Source of the DNA: Deltaproteobacteria bacterium
GTDB taxonomy: Bacteria; UBA10199; JACPAL01
Direction: 5' to 3'
Assembly (NCBI GenBank): GCA_016180855.1
Contig: JACPAL010000010.1
Span: forward strand, 1 to 64,000
DNA: 64,000 bases
In this document: piece after piece, positions 7,634 to 16,451 of the stretch
Numbering within the stretch: the stretch's first letter is position 1
Layout of the letters: each line of letters starts with the position of its first letter
Made by a program: the position numbers and the translations under genes
Notes under the pieces: generated by a model
Databases searched by the model: none
The model's input: only the letters and a program-made list of their open reading frames with translations
What the model was told of the DNA's origin: nothing

Positions 7634-7669
7634 TTGACATATCTAAATCGATTCAGATACGTTTATACA
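7634..7669 (+). promoter_or_regulatory. Promoter with LacI-type operator in its spacer
   Basis: A consensus -35 hexamer TTGACA (7634-7639) is followed by the near-palindrome CTAAATCGATTCAG (7643-7656) and AT-rich -10-like sequence (7657-7669). A GGGAGG ribosome site and the ATG at 7687 come next. The palindrome matches 12 of 14 positions of the two operators before the HAD-type gene and resembles sites of Cra/FruR and ScrR regulators. The LacI-family gene at 11409 is the likely ligand. A repressor bound here would block RNA polymerase. Confidence 0.65.
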
Positions 7670-7686
7670 GTGTTGGGAGGTGAGTT

Positions 7687-8625
7687 ATGAAAAACCGACA
7701 ATTAATTCTTTGTTGCCTTGCCTTGTTTATCTTCAATCTGTTTTTTATCTCGATGGCAGAGGCAGGGAGAGGAAAAACGATTGGTGTCTCGCTCCTGACA
7801 CTGGCAAACCCTTTTTTCAAGGAAATGGGTGATGCCATCAAGGGCGAAGCGAAGAAGAATGGTTACGAAGTCATTATTGTGAGTGGTGATCTGGATCCGG
7901 CCAGACAAAGAGAACAGATCAAAGATTTTATTGCCAGAAAGGTGGATGCGATTCTTTTGACTCCCTGCGATTCGAAGGCGATTGGTTCACCGATCAAAGA
8001 TGCCAATCAGGCCGGCATTCCTGTTTTCACTGCTGACATTGCCAGCATGGACAAAGAGGCCAAAGTTGTCTCTCACATTGCCACAAACAATTATGAAGGA
8101 GGTCGTCAGGCCGCCAAGGCCATGATGATCGCCTTGCAGGGAAAGGTGGATCCTAAGGTCGTTGTAATTGGGCATCCCGAAGTTGAATCCGTGATCCTTC
8201 GTGAGAAAGGATTTCGAGATGAAATTCGTGATGCCAAATCAAATATCAGAATTATCGGAAGTTGGCCCGGTGGCGGAGACAAGGCGAAAAGTTTTACAGT
8301 GACCCAGGAGATTCTTCAGTCCCATCCTGACCTGGCAGGATTCTTTTGTATTAACGACCCAACTGCTTTAGGGGCCACTGCGGCCATTGAGATTGCCAAA
8401 AAGACAGGCCAGATTATTGTGGTTGGCTTTGATGGTCAACCAGAAGGAAAAAAGGCAATTAAAGAAGGCAAGATATTTGCCGATCCCATTCAATTTCCCG
8501 ACGAGATCGGTCGCCAGAGCGTTCAAAATATAGTCAAATATTTCTATGGCGAGAAAGTTCCTCCACAACTGTTGATTCCGACAAAACTTTATTTAAAGGC
8601 GGATGCCGAAAAAGAATTAAAATGA
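7687..8625 (+). CDS. Sugar ABC transporter substrate-binding protein
   Basis: A 312-residue periplasmic binding protein of the ribose/fructose (RbsB, FrcB) type. It has a Sec signal (about residues 1-26, cleavage after AEA), then GKTIGVSLLTLANPFFKEMGDAIKGEAKKNG, DFIARKVDAILLTPCDSKAI and GFFCINDPTALGATAAI, as in CUT2-family proteins. It should deliver a monosaccharide to the membrane transporter. It is first of five collinear genes; its stop overlaps the next start by four bases. Fructose is inferred from the fructokinase-like kinase and Cra-like regulator downstream, not from the binding site itself. Confidence 0.9.
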   Translation: MKNRQLILCCLALFIFNLFFISMAEAGRGKTIGVSLLTLANPFFKEMGDAIKGEAKKNGYEVIIVSGDLDPARQREQIKDFIARKVDAILLTPCDSKAIGSPIKDANQAGIPVFTADIASMDKEAKVVSHIATNNYEGGRQAAKAMMIALQGKVDPKVVVIGHPEVESVILREKGFRDEIRDAKSNIRIIGSWPGGGDKAKSFTVTQEILQSHPDLAGFFCINDPTALGATAAIEIAKKTGQIIVVGFDGQPEGKKAIKEGKIFADPIQFPDEIGRQSVQNIVKYFYGEKVPPQLLIPTKLYLKADAEKELK

Positions 8626-10109
8626 ACAAGCAGCCCTTGTTACGGCTTCGGGGAATTAGCAAAAGCTTTCCTGGCGTCCAGGCACTGGGGAAAGTTGATC
8701 TTGATCTCTATGCTGGAGAAGTCTTGGCCCTTGTAGGGGAAAACGGGGCAGGAAAGAGCACATTAATTAAAATTATTGCGGGCCATTATCTTCCAGACAA
8801 CGGGACGATCGAATTAGAGGGAGAAAAAGTCATTTTCAGAACACCTGTCGATTCTGCTCAGAGTGGCGTTGCGGTGATTTACCAAGAGTTAAATATTATT
8901 CCCCATTTATCGGCATCAGAAAATATTCATCTTGGTCGTGAAAAAAGTAGCTTAGGTTTTCTGTCTAAGAAAAAGGAAGGAGCGGAGGCCGCCGCTCTTC
9001 TTCGAGAGCTTGGTTCTCATAGGGATCCCCAAACATTATGCAAGGATCTTTCTGTTTCGGAACAACAGATTGTTGAAATTGCAAAATCACTTTCTCGGAA
9101 GGCTAAAATTATCATCATGGATGAACCAACAGCAATGCTGACTGAAAGAGAAACGAAGAGACTCTTCAAAATTATTCTGGAACTCAAGAGAAACGGGGTC
9201 GGCATCATTTATGTCAGTCATCGCCTCGATGAGATCTATACGATAGCCGATCGTATCATGGTGTTGCGTGATGGAAATCACGTTAAGAGTGCCATGGTTT
9301 CAGAGATTAATCGTCGAGAGTTGATCGAATGGATGGTTGGTCGGGAGATAAAAGATGAATTTCCCAAGCGGGTTTCTCAAAAGGGGGCCTTGAAATTATC
9401 CGTGAGAAATTTAAGCAAAAAAGGACGCCTCAAAAATGTTTCTTTTGATGTTTTTTCAGGAGAGATCCTGGGATTGGCCGGGCTTGTTGGGGCCGGGAGA
9501 ACCGATATTGCCAGAATCCTGTTTGGGGCTGATCGGGCTGACTCCGGATCGGTAGAGCTTAATGGCAAGGCCTTGAATATTAAAACTCCGAAGGGGTCGC
9601 TAAAAAACGGCATCTGTCTTGTGCCGGAAAATAGAAAAGAAGAAGGGCTTGTCCTTTCCTTGTCAACGCGTGAAAATTTTGCACTTCCCAATTTAGGCGC
9701 CTTGGCCAAGCATGGCCTTCTGTCAAAAAGAGGAGAAAAAAGGTCATTTAAGAAACATTGGGACCGGCTCAAGATTAAGGTTTCAAGCCCAGACGATCCC
9801 GTGCTCAATCTTTCCGGAGGGAATCAGCAAAAAATTGTTTTGGCAAAATGGCTGGAACGCCATTTTGAAGTGATTATCCTGGATGAACCGACACGCGGTA
9901 TTGATGTTGGTGCAAAATATGAGATCTATCAACTGATCCAGCAGTTGGCGGATCGAGGGAAAGCGGTGATATTGATCAGTTCGGAACTTCCCGAGCTTTT
10001 AAATCTAAGTGATAGAATTATCGTTATGCACGAAGGAAGAATGACAGGGGAAATAAAAAATCTGCAAGGAGTGACGCAAGAAGAAGTGCTTCACCTTGCT
10101 ATGGATTGA
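8622..10109 (+). CDS. Sugar ABC transporter ATP-binding protein
   Basis: The 495 residues contain two tandem ABC ATPase domains, as in RbsA/MglA/FrcA. The first has Walker A GENGAGKST (about 38-46), signature LSVSEQQ (about 142-148) and Walker B IIIMDEPTA. The second has a degenerate Walker A region GLVGAGRTD, signature LSGGNQQK (about 400) and Walker B VIILDEPTRGID. Degeneration of the second P-loop is normal in this family. It powers monosaccharide import with the neighbouring binding protein and permease. Four-base overlaps on both sides indicate translational coupling. Length is typical (about 500). Confidence 0.95.
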   Translation: MNKQPLLRLRGISKSFPGVQALGKVDLDLYAGEVLALVGENGAGKSTLIKIIAGHYLPDNGTIELEGEKVIFRTPVDSAQSGVAVIYQELNIIPHLSASENIHLGREKSSLGFLSKKKEGAEAAALLRELGSHRDPQTLCKDLSVSEQQIVEIAKSLSRKAKIIIMDEPTAMLTERETKRLFKIILELKRNGVGIIYVSHRLDEIYTIADRIMVLRDGNHVKSAMVSEINRRELIEWMVGREIKDEFPKRVSQKGALKLSVRNLSKKGRLKNVSFDVFSGEILGLAGLVGAGRTDIARILFGADRADSGSVELNGKALNIKTPKGSLKNGICLVPENRKEEGLVLSLSTRENFALPNLGALAKHGLLSKRGEKRSFKKHWDRLKIKVSSPDDPVLNLSGGNQQKIVLAKWLERHFEVIILDEPTRGIDVGAKYEIYQLIQQLADRGKAVILISSELPELLNLSDRIIVMHEGRMTGEIKNLQGVTQEEVLHLAMD

Positions 10110-11419
10110 ACAGTATGAAAGGCAATTTTTTTCTTTCAAACTATGGGATGCTTTTTGTTTTATTATTGCTTGGCGTGTACTACAGTTTTACCACTCGAAC
10201 CGAACAGCATTCGGTCGGAACCGAGGCGGCCACGGAAGTTTTTGCTCAAATCGCCTCATATCCTATAGACACAAAGATCCTGATTCTTGCCAGCGAAGGT
10301 CAAGAAGAGGCAGAGTTTTCAGAGTTCACGGAGCATCTCCTCAAGGAAGCGAATTTTTCAAAAGTTAATATTTTCCGAGGGACTCCTTTTGAAATGAGGG
10401 AGGCGTTGAAGCTGTTCGAAAAGACTGCGGATCGTTACGGGGTTATTGCCGCTACTGTCAAAACATTAAAACTCCCTTTTATTGAAGAGATTCAAGACAG
10501 GACAAAGATCATTTCTCCTCGGTCAAGAGACTTCCCCAGCTTCTTAAAGCAAGGAAACCTGATTGCCATTGCTGATCGGATCGTCGTTATTGCGATCATA
10601 GCCATTGGTATGACCCTTGTGGTTCTGACGGGTGGAATCGATCTCTCGGTGGGGAGCCTCATTGCATTGTCGGCCGTTCTATTTACTTCTTCGATACGTT
10701 ATGCAGGGGGTGTCTTGGCTAGCTCCGGGGCGGTCTGGTTAGGTTTGTTCGCAGCCCTTGGGGCTTGCGCTCTGATAGGCCTTTTCTCGGGGGTCATGAT
10801 AACAAGATTTTCTATACCACCCTTTATTGTGACACTTGCAATGATGATGGTCGCAAGCGGGCTTGCCTTTATCCTTTCGAGGGGGCAGTCGATCTATGAA
10901 GTGCCGGACTCGATTACCTGGTTGGGGAGGGAAAGCATTGCCTGGGGTTTACCGAACACTGTTTGGTTGATGGCTGTTTTATATCTCTTGGGTTATATCA
11001 TGATGTCGTATACCGTTCTTGGACGCTACATTTATGCAACCGGTGGCAATAGAGAGGCTTCAAGACTTTCCGGTGTCCCTGTCAATAAGGTCCTTCTTTT
11101 TGTTTATACGGTCTGTGCGATGTTGGGAGGGCTGGGTGGTATTATACAGGTCTCCCAACTAAAGAGCGGAGCCCCTACCTATGGTTCTACTTATGAGCTT
11201 TATGTCATCGCAGCTGTTGTTGTTGGAGGAGCAAGTCTTTCGGGGGGGCAGGGAAAGATCCTGGGCACTTTGATTGGAGCTCTTATCATCGCTGTTATCC
11301 AGAATGGGATGAATCTGACGGGCGTTGAGAGTTACACGCAAAAGGTCGTGCTGGGCTTGGTCATCTTAGGTGCTGTGTTAGTCGACAAGCTGAGAATGGG
11401 GGCTCGTTATGGCAAGTAA
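10106..11419 (+). CDS. Sugar ABC transporter permease with soluble insert
   Basis: A 437-residue CUT2-type permease (RbsC/FrcC). Conserved parts include MTLVVLTGGIDLSVGSLIALSAV (about 165-190), PPFIVTLAMMMVASGLAFILSRGQSI and VVGGASLSGGQGKILGTLIGALIIAVIQNGMNL. Typical members have about 320-340 residues. The surplus is a hydrophilic stretch of roughly 120 residues (about 30-150) between the first membrane helix and the rest; it is predicted to lie outside the bilayer and resembles nothing I know. The start is a TTG overlapping the ATPase stop, or an ATG three codons later. The LacI regulator gene overlaps its 3' end by 11 bp. Confidence 0.9.
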   Translation: MNSMKGNFFLSNYGMLFVLLLLGVYYSFTTRTEQHSVGTEAATEVFAQIASYPIDTKILILASEGQEEAEFSEFTEHLLKEANFSKVNIFRGTPFEMREALKLFEKTADRYGVIAATVKTLKLPFIEEIQDRTKIISPRSRDFPSFLKQGNLIAIADRIVVIAIIAIGMTLVVLTGGIDLSVGSLIALSAVLFTSSIRYAGGVLASSGAVWLGLFAALGACALIGLFSGVMITRFSIPPFIVTLAMMMVASGLAFILSRGQSIYEVPDSITWLGRESIAWGLPNTVWLMAVLYLLGYIMMSYTVLGRYIYATGGNREASRLSGVPVNKVLLFVYTVCAMLGGLGGIIQVSQLKSGAPTYGSTYELYVIAAVVVGGASLSGGQGKILGTLIGALIIAVIQNGMNLTGVESYTQKVVLGLVILGAVLVDKLRMGARYGK

Positions 11420-12404
11420 TATTGAAGAAATAGCCAAAATGGCCGGCGTCTCTAAAACAACTGTTAGTATGGTGATGAACGGTAAGGCCGCACAATATGG
11501 CATTAATCAGGAAACGGCAGAAAAAATAAAAAAGATCGCCCAAAAGTTTCATTATGTTCCCAACAATATGGCACGAGGATTAAGACTCCAACGGATCGAT
11601 GCCTTTGGCCTCATTGTTCCTGATTTAAACAACTGGTTTTTTTCGCAACTCGCCCATTCGCTCGAAAATGTTCTACGAAAAAAGGGCTTTAGGCTTTATG
11701 TGACCTCTTCGCATTATGACGAAGAAGCGGAATACAAGAATATCAATGATCTGATCTCTTGGCATGTGGACGGGCTCATTGTGGCGAGTGTGATGAGGCA
11801 AGACAAGATTACAAAGGAGTTTTCCTCTTTAAAAATTCCGGTCGTTTATGTGGACAGAATTATCGAGAGTGAAAAGATATCCTGGATCTCCAGTGACAAT
11901 TTTCAGGGTGCCTATGATCTTGTGAGTTACCTTTGCTCAAAAGGGGTTAAGGAGGTTTATTATCTGGGAGGAGAAAGAACTGTTTCAACCCTCATGAACC
12001 GCGTGAACGGATACAAAAAGGCGCTAGAGGACCACAAGATCCCTTATAGGAGTGAATATGTTTTCGAAAAGGGCTCCACCCCTGACGATGCCTATGAATT
12101 GATGAAAATCGTCTACAAAAAGTGTCGCGGATTTCCGGAGGCGATGTTTTTGGCCTCCTGTGATTATATGACCGGGATTCTGCGTTTTTTCAAAGAGACC
12201 AACGACGCCAAAATTCCGCCAAAATTTCTGGTCGGAACATTTGATAATGAGCCATTGCTTGATTTTTTGTCAGTCAAAATTCCCTCTGTGCAGCAAGATA
12301 CCGAGGCAATGGCCGAGGCTGCCGTCTCGATCATTGAACAAGTACAACAGGGGGTGAAAGACGTTAAGCCTGTTTTAGTGAAGCCAAAACTTATTATAAG
12401 GTAG
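11409..12404 (+). CDS. LacI-family regulator, FruR/ScrR-like
   Basis: A 331-residue LacI-family protein. The N-terminal helix-turn-helix (NIEEIAKMAGVSKTTVSMVMNGKAAQYGINQETAEKI) is closest in pattern to Cra/FruR and ScrR (compare their NGKAKQYRVSDKT). A periplasmic-binding-protein-like effector domain follows (DAFGLIVPDLNNWFF, HVDGLIVAS, VGTFDNEPLLDF). Cra/ScrR proteins bind TGAATCGATTCA-like palindromes. Matching sites lie in the promoters at 7634 and 14398, so it probably controls its own operon and the HAD-type gene. The effector is inferred to be fructose or its phosphate. It lies within the operon, between permease and kinase. Confidence 0.9.
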   Translation: MASNIEEIAKMAGVSKTTVSMVMNGKAAQYGINQETAEKIKKIAQKFHYVPNNMARGLRLQRIDAFGLIVPDLNNWFFSQLAHSLENVLRKKGFRLYVTSSHYDEEAEYKNINDLISWHVDGLIVASVMRQDKITKEFSSLKIPVVYVDRIIESEKISWISSDNFQGAYDLVSYLCSKGVKEVYYLGGERTVSTLMNRVNGYKKALEDHKIPYRSEYVFEKGSTPDDAYELMKIVYKKCRGFPEAMFLASCDYMTGILRFFKETNDAKIPPKFLVGTFDNEPLLDFLSVKIPSVQQDTEAMAEAAVSIIEQVQQGVKDVKPVLVKPKLIIR

Positions 12405-12407
12405 CTT

Positions 12408-13331
12408 ATGAAGCATACAATTGTGGGAATAGGGGAAATACTCTGGGATTATTTTCCGGATGGCAAAAAGGTCGGTGGTGCGCCGACCAATTTTGCCTAC
12501 CATGCGGATCGGCTTGGTGCCAAAGGTGTTGTTGTCTCAAAAATAGGTAATGATACGGCTGGAAGGGAAATTTTAAAGAAGCTTAAAAAGGATTCTTTGA
12601 CCACAGATTACCTTGAAAAAGATCCTTTGTATCCTACTGGCTTGGTGAGAATCAAACTCTCTCAAGACCGGGATGCCGAATATGAGATAGAAAATGATGT
12701 TGCTTGGGACAATATTCGAGAATCGGATCCATTAGACGAACTGGCTCATCGCGCCGATGCCGTTTGTTTTGGAACCCTAGCCCAGAGAAGTGTCGTCTCA
12801 AGAAAGACGATCCAGTCATTTGTGAAACGATGTCATTCAACAGCCCTCAAAATATTTGACCTGAACCTGAGGGGGTTTTTCTATTCAAGAGAGGTTATCC
12901 TGGAATCACTGGCGCTTGCCAATGTCGTGAAGGTGAGCGAGGCCGAGTTGAGAATTGTTGCTTATCTTCTTTTACTGAAGGGCGAAGATCGGGATGTTTT
13001 AAAAGAACTTTCGGAGCGATTTAATTTAAAACTTCTGGCCTTGACGAAAGGAAGATCAGGAAGTGTCCTTTATGCACAAGGAGAGATTTCGGAACACCGA
13101 CCTTTCCCCTCAAAAATAATTGACACGGTCGGCACAGGGGATTCATTTGCCGCCGCCTTGGCAGTCGGGATGTTGAGTGGGGGGATGACTTTGGGTCGTC
13201 TCAATCGATTTGCCAATCAGGTTGCCTCGCTTGTCTGTGCCTCGCGTGGGGGGATGCCTCGTCTCTCTTTCAAGGAATGGAATTTTCTGAAGGGGGGGCT
13301 ACTGAAGGACTTAACGAAAAATACTGATTAG
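12408..13331 (+). CDS. PfkB-family sugar kinase, fructokinase-like
   Basis: A 307-residue ribokinase-fold kinase. It has GIGEILWDYFPDGKKVGGAPTNFAYHADRLGA at the start, VCFGTLAQRS, FDLNLRGFFYS and the C-terminal PfkB signature DTVGTGDSFAAALAVGML with the catalytic Asp (about residue 246). The N-terminal pattern is that of bacterial fructokinases/hexokinase-like PfkB proteins. It should phosphorylate the imported sugar with ATP. It starts three bases after the LacI gene and ends the five-gene unit. The gene overlaps the convergent LysR gene by four bases. Confidence 0.9.
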   Translation: MKHTIVGIGEILWDYFPDGKKVGGAPTNFAYHADRLGAKGVVVSKIGNDTAGREILKKLKKDSLTTDYLEKDPLYPTGLVRIKLSQDRDAEYEIENDVAWDNIRESDPLDELAHRADAVCFGTLAQRSVVSRKTIQSFVKRCHSTALKIFDLNLRGFFYSREVILESLALANVVKVSEAELRIVAYLLLLKGEDRDVLKELSERFNLKLLALTKGRSGSVLYAQGEISEHRPFPSKIIDTVGTGDSFAAALAVGMLSGGMTLGRLNRFANQVASLVCASRGGMPRLSFKEWNFLKGGLLKDLTKNTD

Positions 13332-14206
13332 TTTGAGATAAACTTTTGGCTTTCCTCACGGAGACAATGAATAAACTCTAACGCAAGGGGAGACAGAGGC
13401 TTTCCTTTTTTGTAGGCGATACCGACAGTTCGCCCGGCTTTCGTTGCCACCGGGATTGGGTAGACACGACCATTTTGCAAATCGGCCTGAACCGAATGAT
13501 ACGGTACAATCGAAAGGCCCAATCCGGCCTCAACCAATGAGACAATGGCGGATACCTTGATATTTTCAAATACAATTTTTGGTGTAAATCCCAAATGACG
13601 AAAAACATTGTCAATTTGAAAACGTGTTAAGGAACTACGGGGGAAGAGGATGAATTTTTCTTTTTTCAACTCGGCCTTTCTCTGAATAGCTGCGTGCTCT
13701 TTCGAGCCAATGAAAACCAGGGATTCTTTAAAGAGGGTTTCCGCACTCAACTCAGGCGGCAAATGATCGATGGTACAGATCGCAAAGTCTATCTTTTCGG
13801 CAAGAAGGTGTTGCACTGCTACGGAGGTTGCATAAATAGAGGGATGCACCTTGATATTTCTTCGTTTTGCCAGAAGTTTCTTTAATGCCTTTGGTACAAT
13901 CGATTCCATTGTTGAATCCACAGATGAAAATTTCAATTTTCCTTGGGTGATGTTCTCGAAACTGAATGCTTTCTCCAGTTTCTCGTATTGGACGAGTAGA
14001 TTTTTGGCTAGCCCATAGAGATGCTCGCCCTCCGGTGACAACTCCATGTTATTCCCCTTGCGTCGTAGAAGTGTTTTGCCAAACCGTTTTTCCAGAAAGC
14101 GAATGTGTTGTGTCAGGGCAGGTTGTGTTAAGTGAAGGCTCTTTGCGGCACGGCTCACTCCCCCGAGATCTACTATTTTTACTAATGACTTGAGTCGGTC
14201 CATCAT
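13328..14206 (-). CDS. LysR-family transcriptional regulator
   Basis: A 292-residue LysR-type regulator. It has an N-terminal winged helix (LKSLVKIVDLGGVSRAAKSLHLTQPALTQHIRFLEKRFGKTLLRRKGNNMELSPEGE, about residues 4-62) and a C-terminal effector-binding domain with ENIKVSAIVSLVEAGLGLSIVPY. It diverges from the HAD-type gene across 289 bp of AT-rich DNA, the classical arrangement for regulating the divergent target. That gene also carries LacI-type operators, so it may be under double control. The effector cannot be inferred. Confidence 0.9.
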   Translation of the reverse strand: MMDRLKSLVKIVDLGGVSRAAKSLHLTQPALTQHIRFLEKRFGKTLLRRKGNNMELSPEGEHLYGLAKNLLVQYEKLEKAFSFENITQGKLKFSSVDSTMESIVPKALKKLLAKRRNIKVHPSIYATSVAVQHLLAEKIDFAICTIDHLPPELSAETLFKESLVFIGSKEHAAIQRKAELKKEKFILFPRSSLTRFQIDNVFRHLGFTPKIVFENIKVSAIVSLVEAGLGLSIVPYHSVQADLQNGRVYPIPVATKAGRTVGIAYKKGKPLSPLALEFIHCLREESQKFISN

Positions 14207-14495
14207 ATAAATTATATTTATTTATTAATAAAAATTATTAATTTGTTTTATATATTTTTCTTTTCTAAGTCAACCTCTCAAGGCAAGAAGAATTTGGCAG
14301 GGAGGTTTTTTGAAAACCAGCTTAACAATAAAAAATATAAATAATATCAGTATGTTATTTATAGATAAGAAATTGAAAAAGACTAAATCGTTTTAGCTTG
14401 ACATTCTAAATCGTTTTAGATATTTATTAACAAAATTAAAACGATTTAGAACTGTACCAGGCGTTGGGGGAACCCGGTTACTAAGGAGGTGTTTT
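14207..14495. promoter_or_regulatory. Divergent regulatory region with three LacI-type operators
   Basis: This AT-rich interval holds three copies of one palindrome: CTAAATCGTTTTAG at 14383-14396 and again at 14406-14419, and TTAAAACGATTTAG in the opposite sense at 14436-14449. A TTGACA -35 box lies at 14398-14403, so the second copy fills the 17-bp promoter spacer, just as at 7634. The -10 (TATTTA, 14421-14426) is poor. An AAGGAGGTG ribosome site precedes the ATG at 14496. The first two operators are 23 bp apart and the third is 30 bp further, so looping or cooperative binding is possible. The left half near the LysR gene is a run of A/T with no other clear element. Confidence 0.7.
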
Positions 14496-16427
14496 ATGAC
14501 CGATAAAACCGCAGCCACAAGGCTTCCCTGGGCCAATATCCCCATCGTCAATGGGATCCCAGCCAACGAGGTCGCCCAATCATGGGATCTTAAGACCTCA
14601 AAAATTCAAGAGGTGTTTGGTTGTACCAGAGAAGAGGCAGAGGCTGTTATTGCCACATTAAACAGCCCGTCTTTAAAGAAAGAGGCAGAGGCTGGAACGG
14701 CCTTTGTTGATTTTGATCATGTCTCGATTTGTCGATCATTAGAGTCTGGTTCGGGGGCAAAATGTTATCAAAAACATCAACAATGTCGACCCTACTTTCC
14801 AAATGAAAGTTGTTTTTCAATCACGGTCAGCAAGGATTATTCAAAGATCCTCCCCATGGCCAATTGGAATCCTTACAACTATCAAAGAATCAGACAGTGG
14901 TTAAGCCGACTCGAGATGACTCGTGATGAGTCACAGCTGATCCTCTCTGATTATGACAGCACCTTGATTGTGGGGGATACCGGGCCGGTCGTGATGAAGA
15001 TAGCGGTTGAACGTGGTTATGCAAAATTCCGTGAGGGGGAACAGCCGTACATGCTGGAGCATTATAAGGAGCTCCATCCCGATTATCAATTCGACCCCGC
15101 CAAGGAGAATCCCTATACCTGGTGGAAACGATGGACAAAAGACAATCCCCAATTTGATGCCAACGCGCTGGCCATGGGATTTGCTGGCATGACCGTTAAA
15201 CAGATTGCAGAGTGCATCATGGCCGCAAAATACGACCCAGAATATCCGAAGGCCTTTCCTGAATTGAAAGACCTTTTTAATCATTTAATCAACAAAGGAA
15301 AGATTGTGGGTGTGATCTCGGCCAGCCCCTACCTTGCGGTTGCATTGACCTTGAAAGATAATGGGGTCAAGGTTCCTCTCTGGGCCGTTGAAGGGACTGA
15401 TTTTTATGTCAAACACCCAAAGAGTGGACAAGCTGTCTTATTATCTAATCTGGTCAATACGGAACTCTTGGCCAGAAATCCAAATGCCACCATTGAGGAT
15501 GTGATTAAGGAATATGGTGACCTTGTTGCGATGAGGGCGGTTCACGCGGTTCAACCGGGACAAAAGGGGAAGGGGGCCAGTGGTGTCGCGATCGCCTGGA
15601 GGGGCATTGACTATTGGAACAAACACAAAAGAGGTCATGGGGAGATGCCGCTGACTCTCGACCAGATGAGGTTGGTTGGTTATTTTGGTGATAACACGGC
15701 GCCGTTTAGCGATATGTTGGGGGACAATCCTGTCTCAGCCGGTAATGATCAAGGGCTGGCAAGGGTCTTGGTGCCGGAAAACCTATTGGTCGTCAACATC
15801 AACCGAGGGACTGATAAAGGGACAGGAGAGATCGATTTCAAAGAAAAGGTTCGGAACACAGAAAATTTCAGGGGATTTGTGGCGCAATTAAGACGAATCT
15901 ACGGCGGGGCGGTTGTATTGGAGCAGGACAGTATCTCCAAGGGGCCTGCCAAGGGGATCTTTTTGCCCAACCGTTTGAGTTCGCTCATCCCATTTATGAG
16001 AGATCGGTTTGAGGTGGAGTGTCGGCCAGAAGACGGCAATTACACCAAGATCAACTACCAGGGACGTTATGAGTACGATTTCGATAAACTGGTTTGTAAA
16101 TCACCAAGGCTAGGGGTTCCAGATTTTACGATTGGACGCGGATTACCTTACGGCCAACGGAGAGACACCGATATAGAGTGTTTCGATCGCGAAGAGGGGC
16201 TTTACCTAACCGAGCGCTCTCTGAGTGGGGGACTCACCTGCTATACAAGAAATAGGGAATTTGATTTTTGGCTTGAAGGAGTTCCCGAGGGGCTCGCCTT
16301 AAAAAGATACCATTCCTATCCCGGCGCTCTTGGTTCCTCCTTCATGAGATGGCTCTATAAGGGGTTAGAAAGGCTGATTGCACTTCGACCTGAAAATGAC
16401 CGATATGATCCTTATGTTTCTGATTAA
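14496..16427 (+). CDS. HAD-type phosphatase-like protein, 643 residues
   Basis: I do not recognise a family for the whole protein. The middle part has haloacid-dehalogenase motifs in order: motif I LILSDYDSTLIVGD (nucleophile Asp152 and acid/base Asp154, DxDST as in phosphoserine phosphatases); motif II VGVISASPYL (Ser275 or Ser277); candidate motif III Lys in QKGKGASGVAI (about 357-365); and motif IV GYFGDNTAPFSDMLG (Asp399, Asp406). About 145 residues before and 230 after are unexplained; the N-terminal part is Cys-rich (Cys79, 90, 97, 106). There is no signal peptide. LacI-type operators identical in form to those of the sugar operon suggest a role in metabolism of that sugar phosphate. 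The substrate is unknown. Confidence 0.6.
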   Translation: MTDKTAATRLPWANIPIVNGIPANEVAQSWDLKTSKIQEVFGCTREEAEAVIATLNSPSLKKEAEAGTAFVDFDHVSICRSLESGSGAKCYQKHQQCRPYFPNESCFSITVSKDYSKILPMANWNPYNYQRIRQWLSRLEMTRDESQLILSDYDSTLIVGDTGPVVMKIAVERGYAKFREGEQPYMLEHYKELHPDYQFDPAKENPYTWWKRWTKDNPQFDANALAMGFAGMTVKQIAECIMAAKYDPEYPKAFPELKDLFNHLINKGKIVGVISASPYLAVALTLKDNGVKVPLWAVEGTDFYVKHPKSGQAVLLSNLVNTELLARNPNATIEDVIKEYGDLVAMRAVHAVQPGQKGKGASGVAIAWRGIDYWNKHKRGHGEMPLTLDQMRLVGYFGDNTAPFSDMLGDNPVSAGNDQGLARVLVPENLLVVNINRGTDKGTGEIDFKEKVRNTENFRGFVAQLRRIYGGAVVLEQDSISKGPAKGIFLPNRLSSLIPFMRDRFEVECRPEDGNYTKINYQGRYEYDFDKLVCKSPRLGVPDFTIGRGLPYGQRRDTDIECFDREEGLYLTERSLSGGLTCYTRNREFDFWLEGVPEGLALKRYHSYPGALGSSFMRWLYKGLERLIALRPENDRYDPYVSD

Positions 16428-16451
16428 GGGTGTGTTGAAAAATGGCTTTTG

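Noticed and set aside
8622-10109. Degenerate second P-loop of the ABC ATPase as a sign of inactivation
   Set aside because: A non-consensus second Walker A is normal in RbsA/MglA-type proteins.
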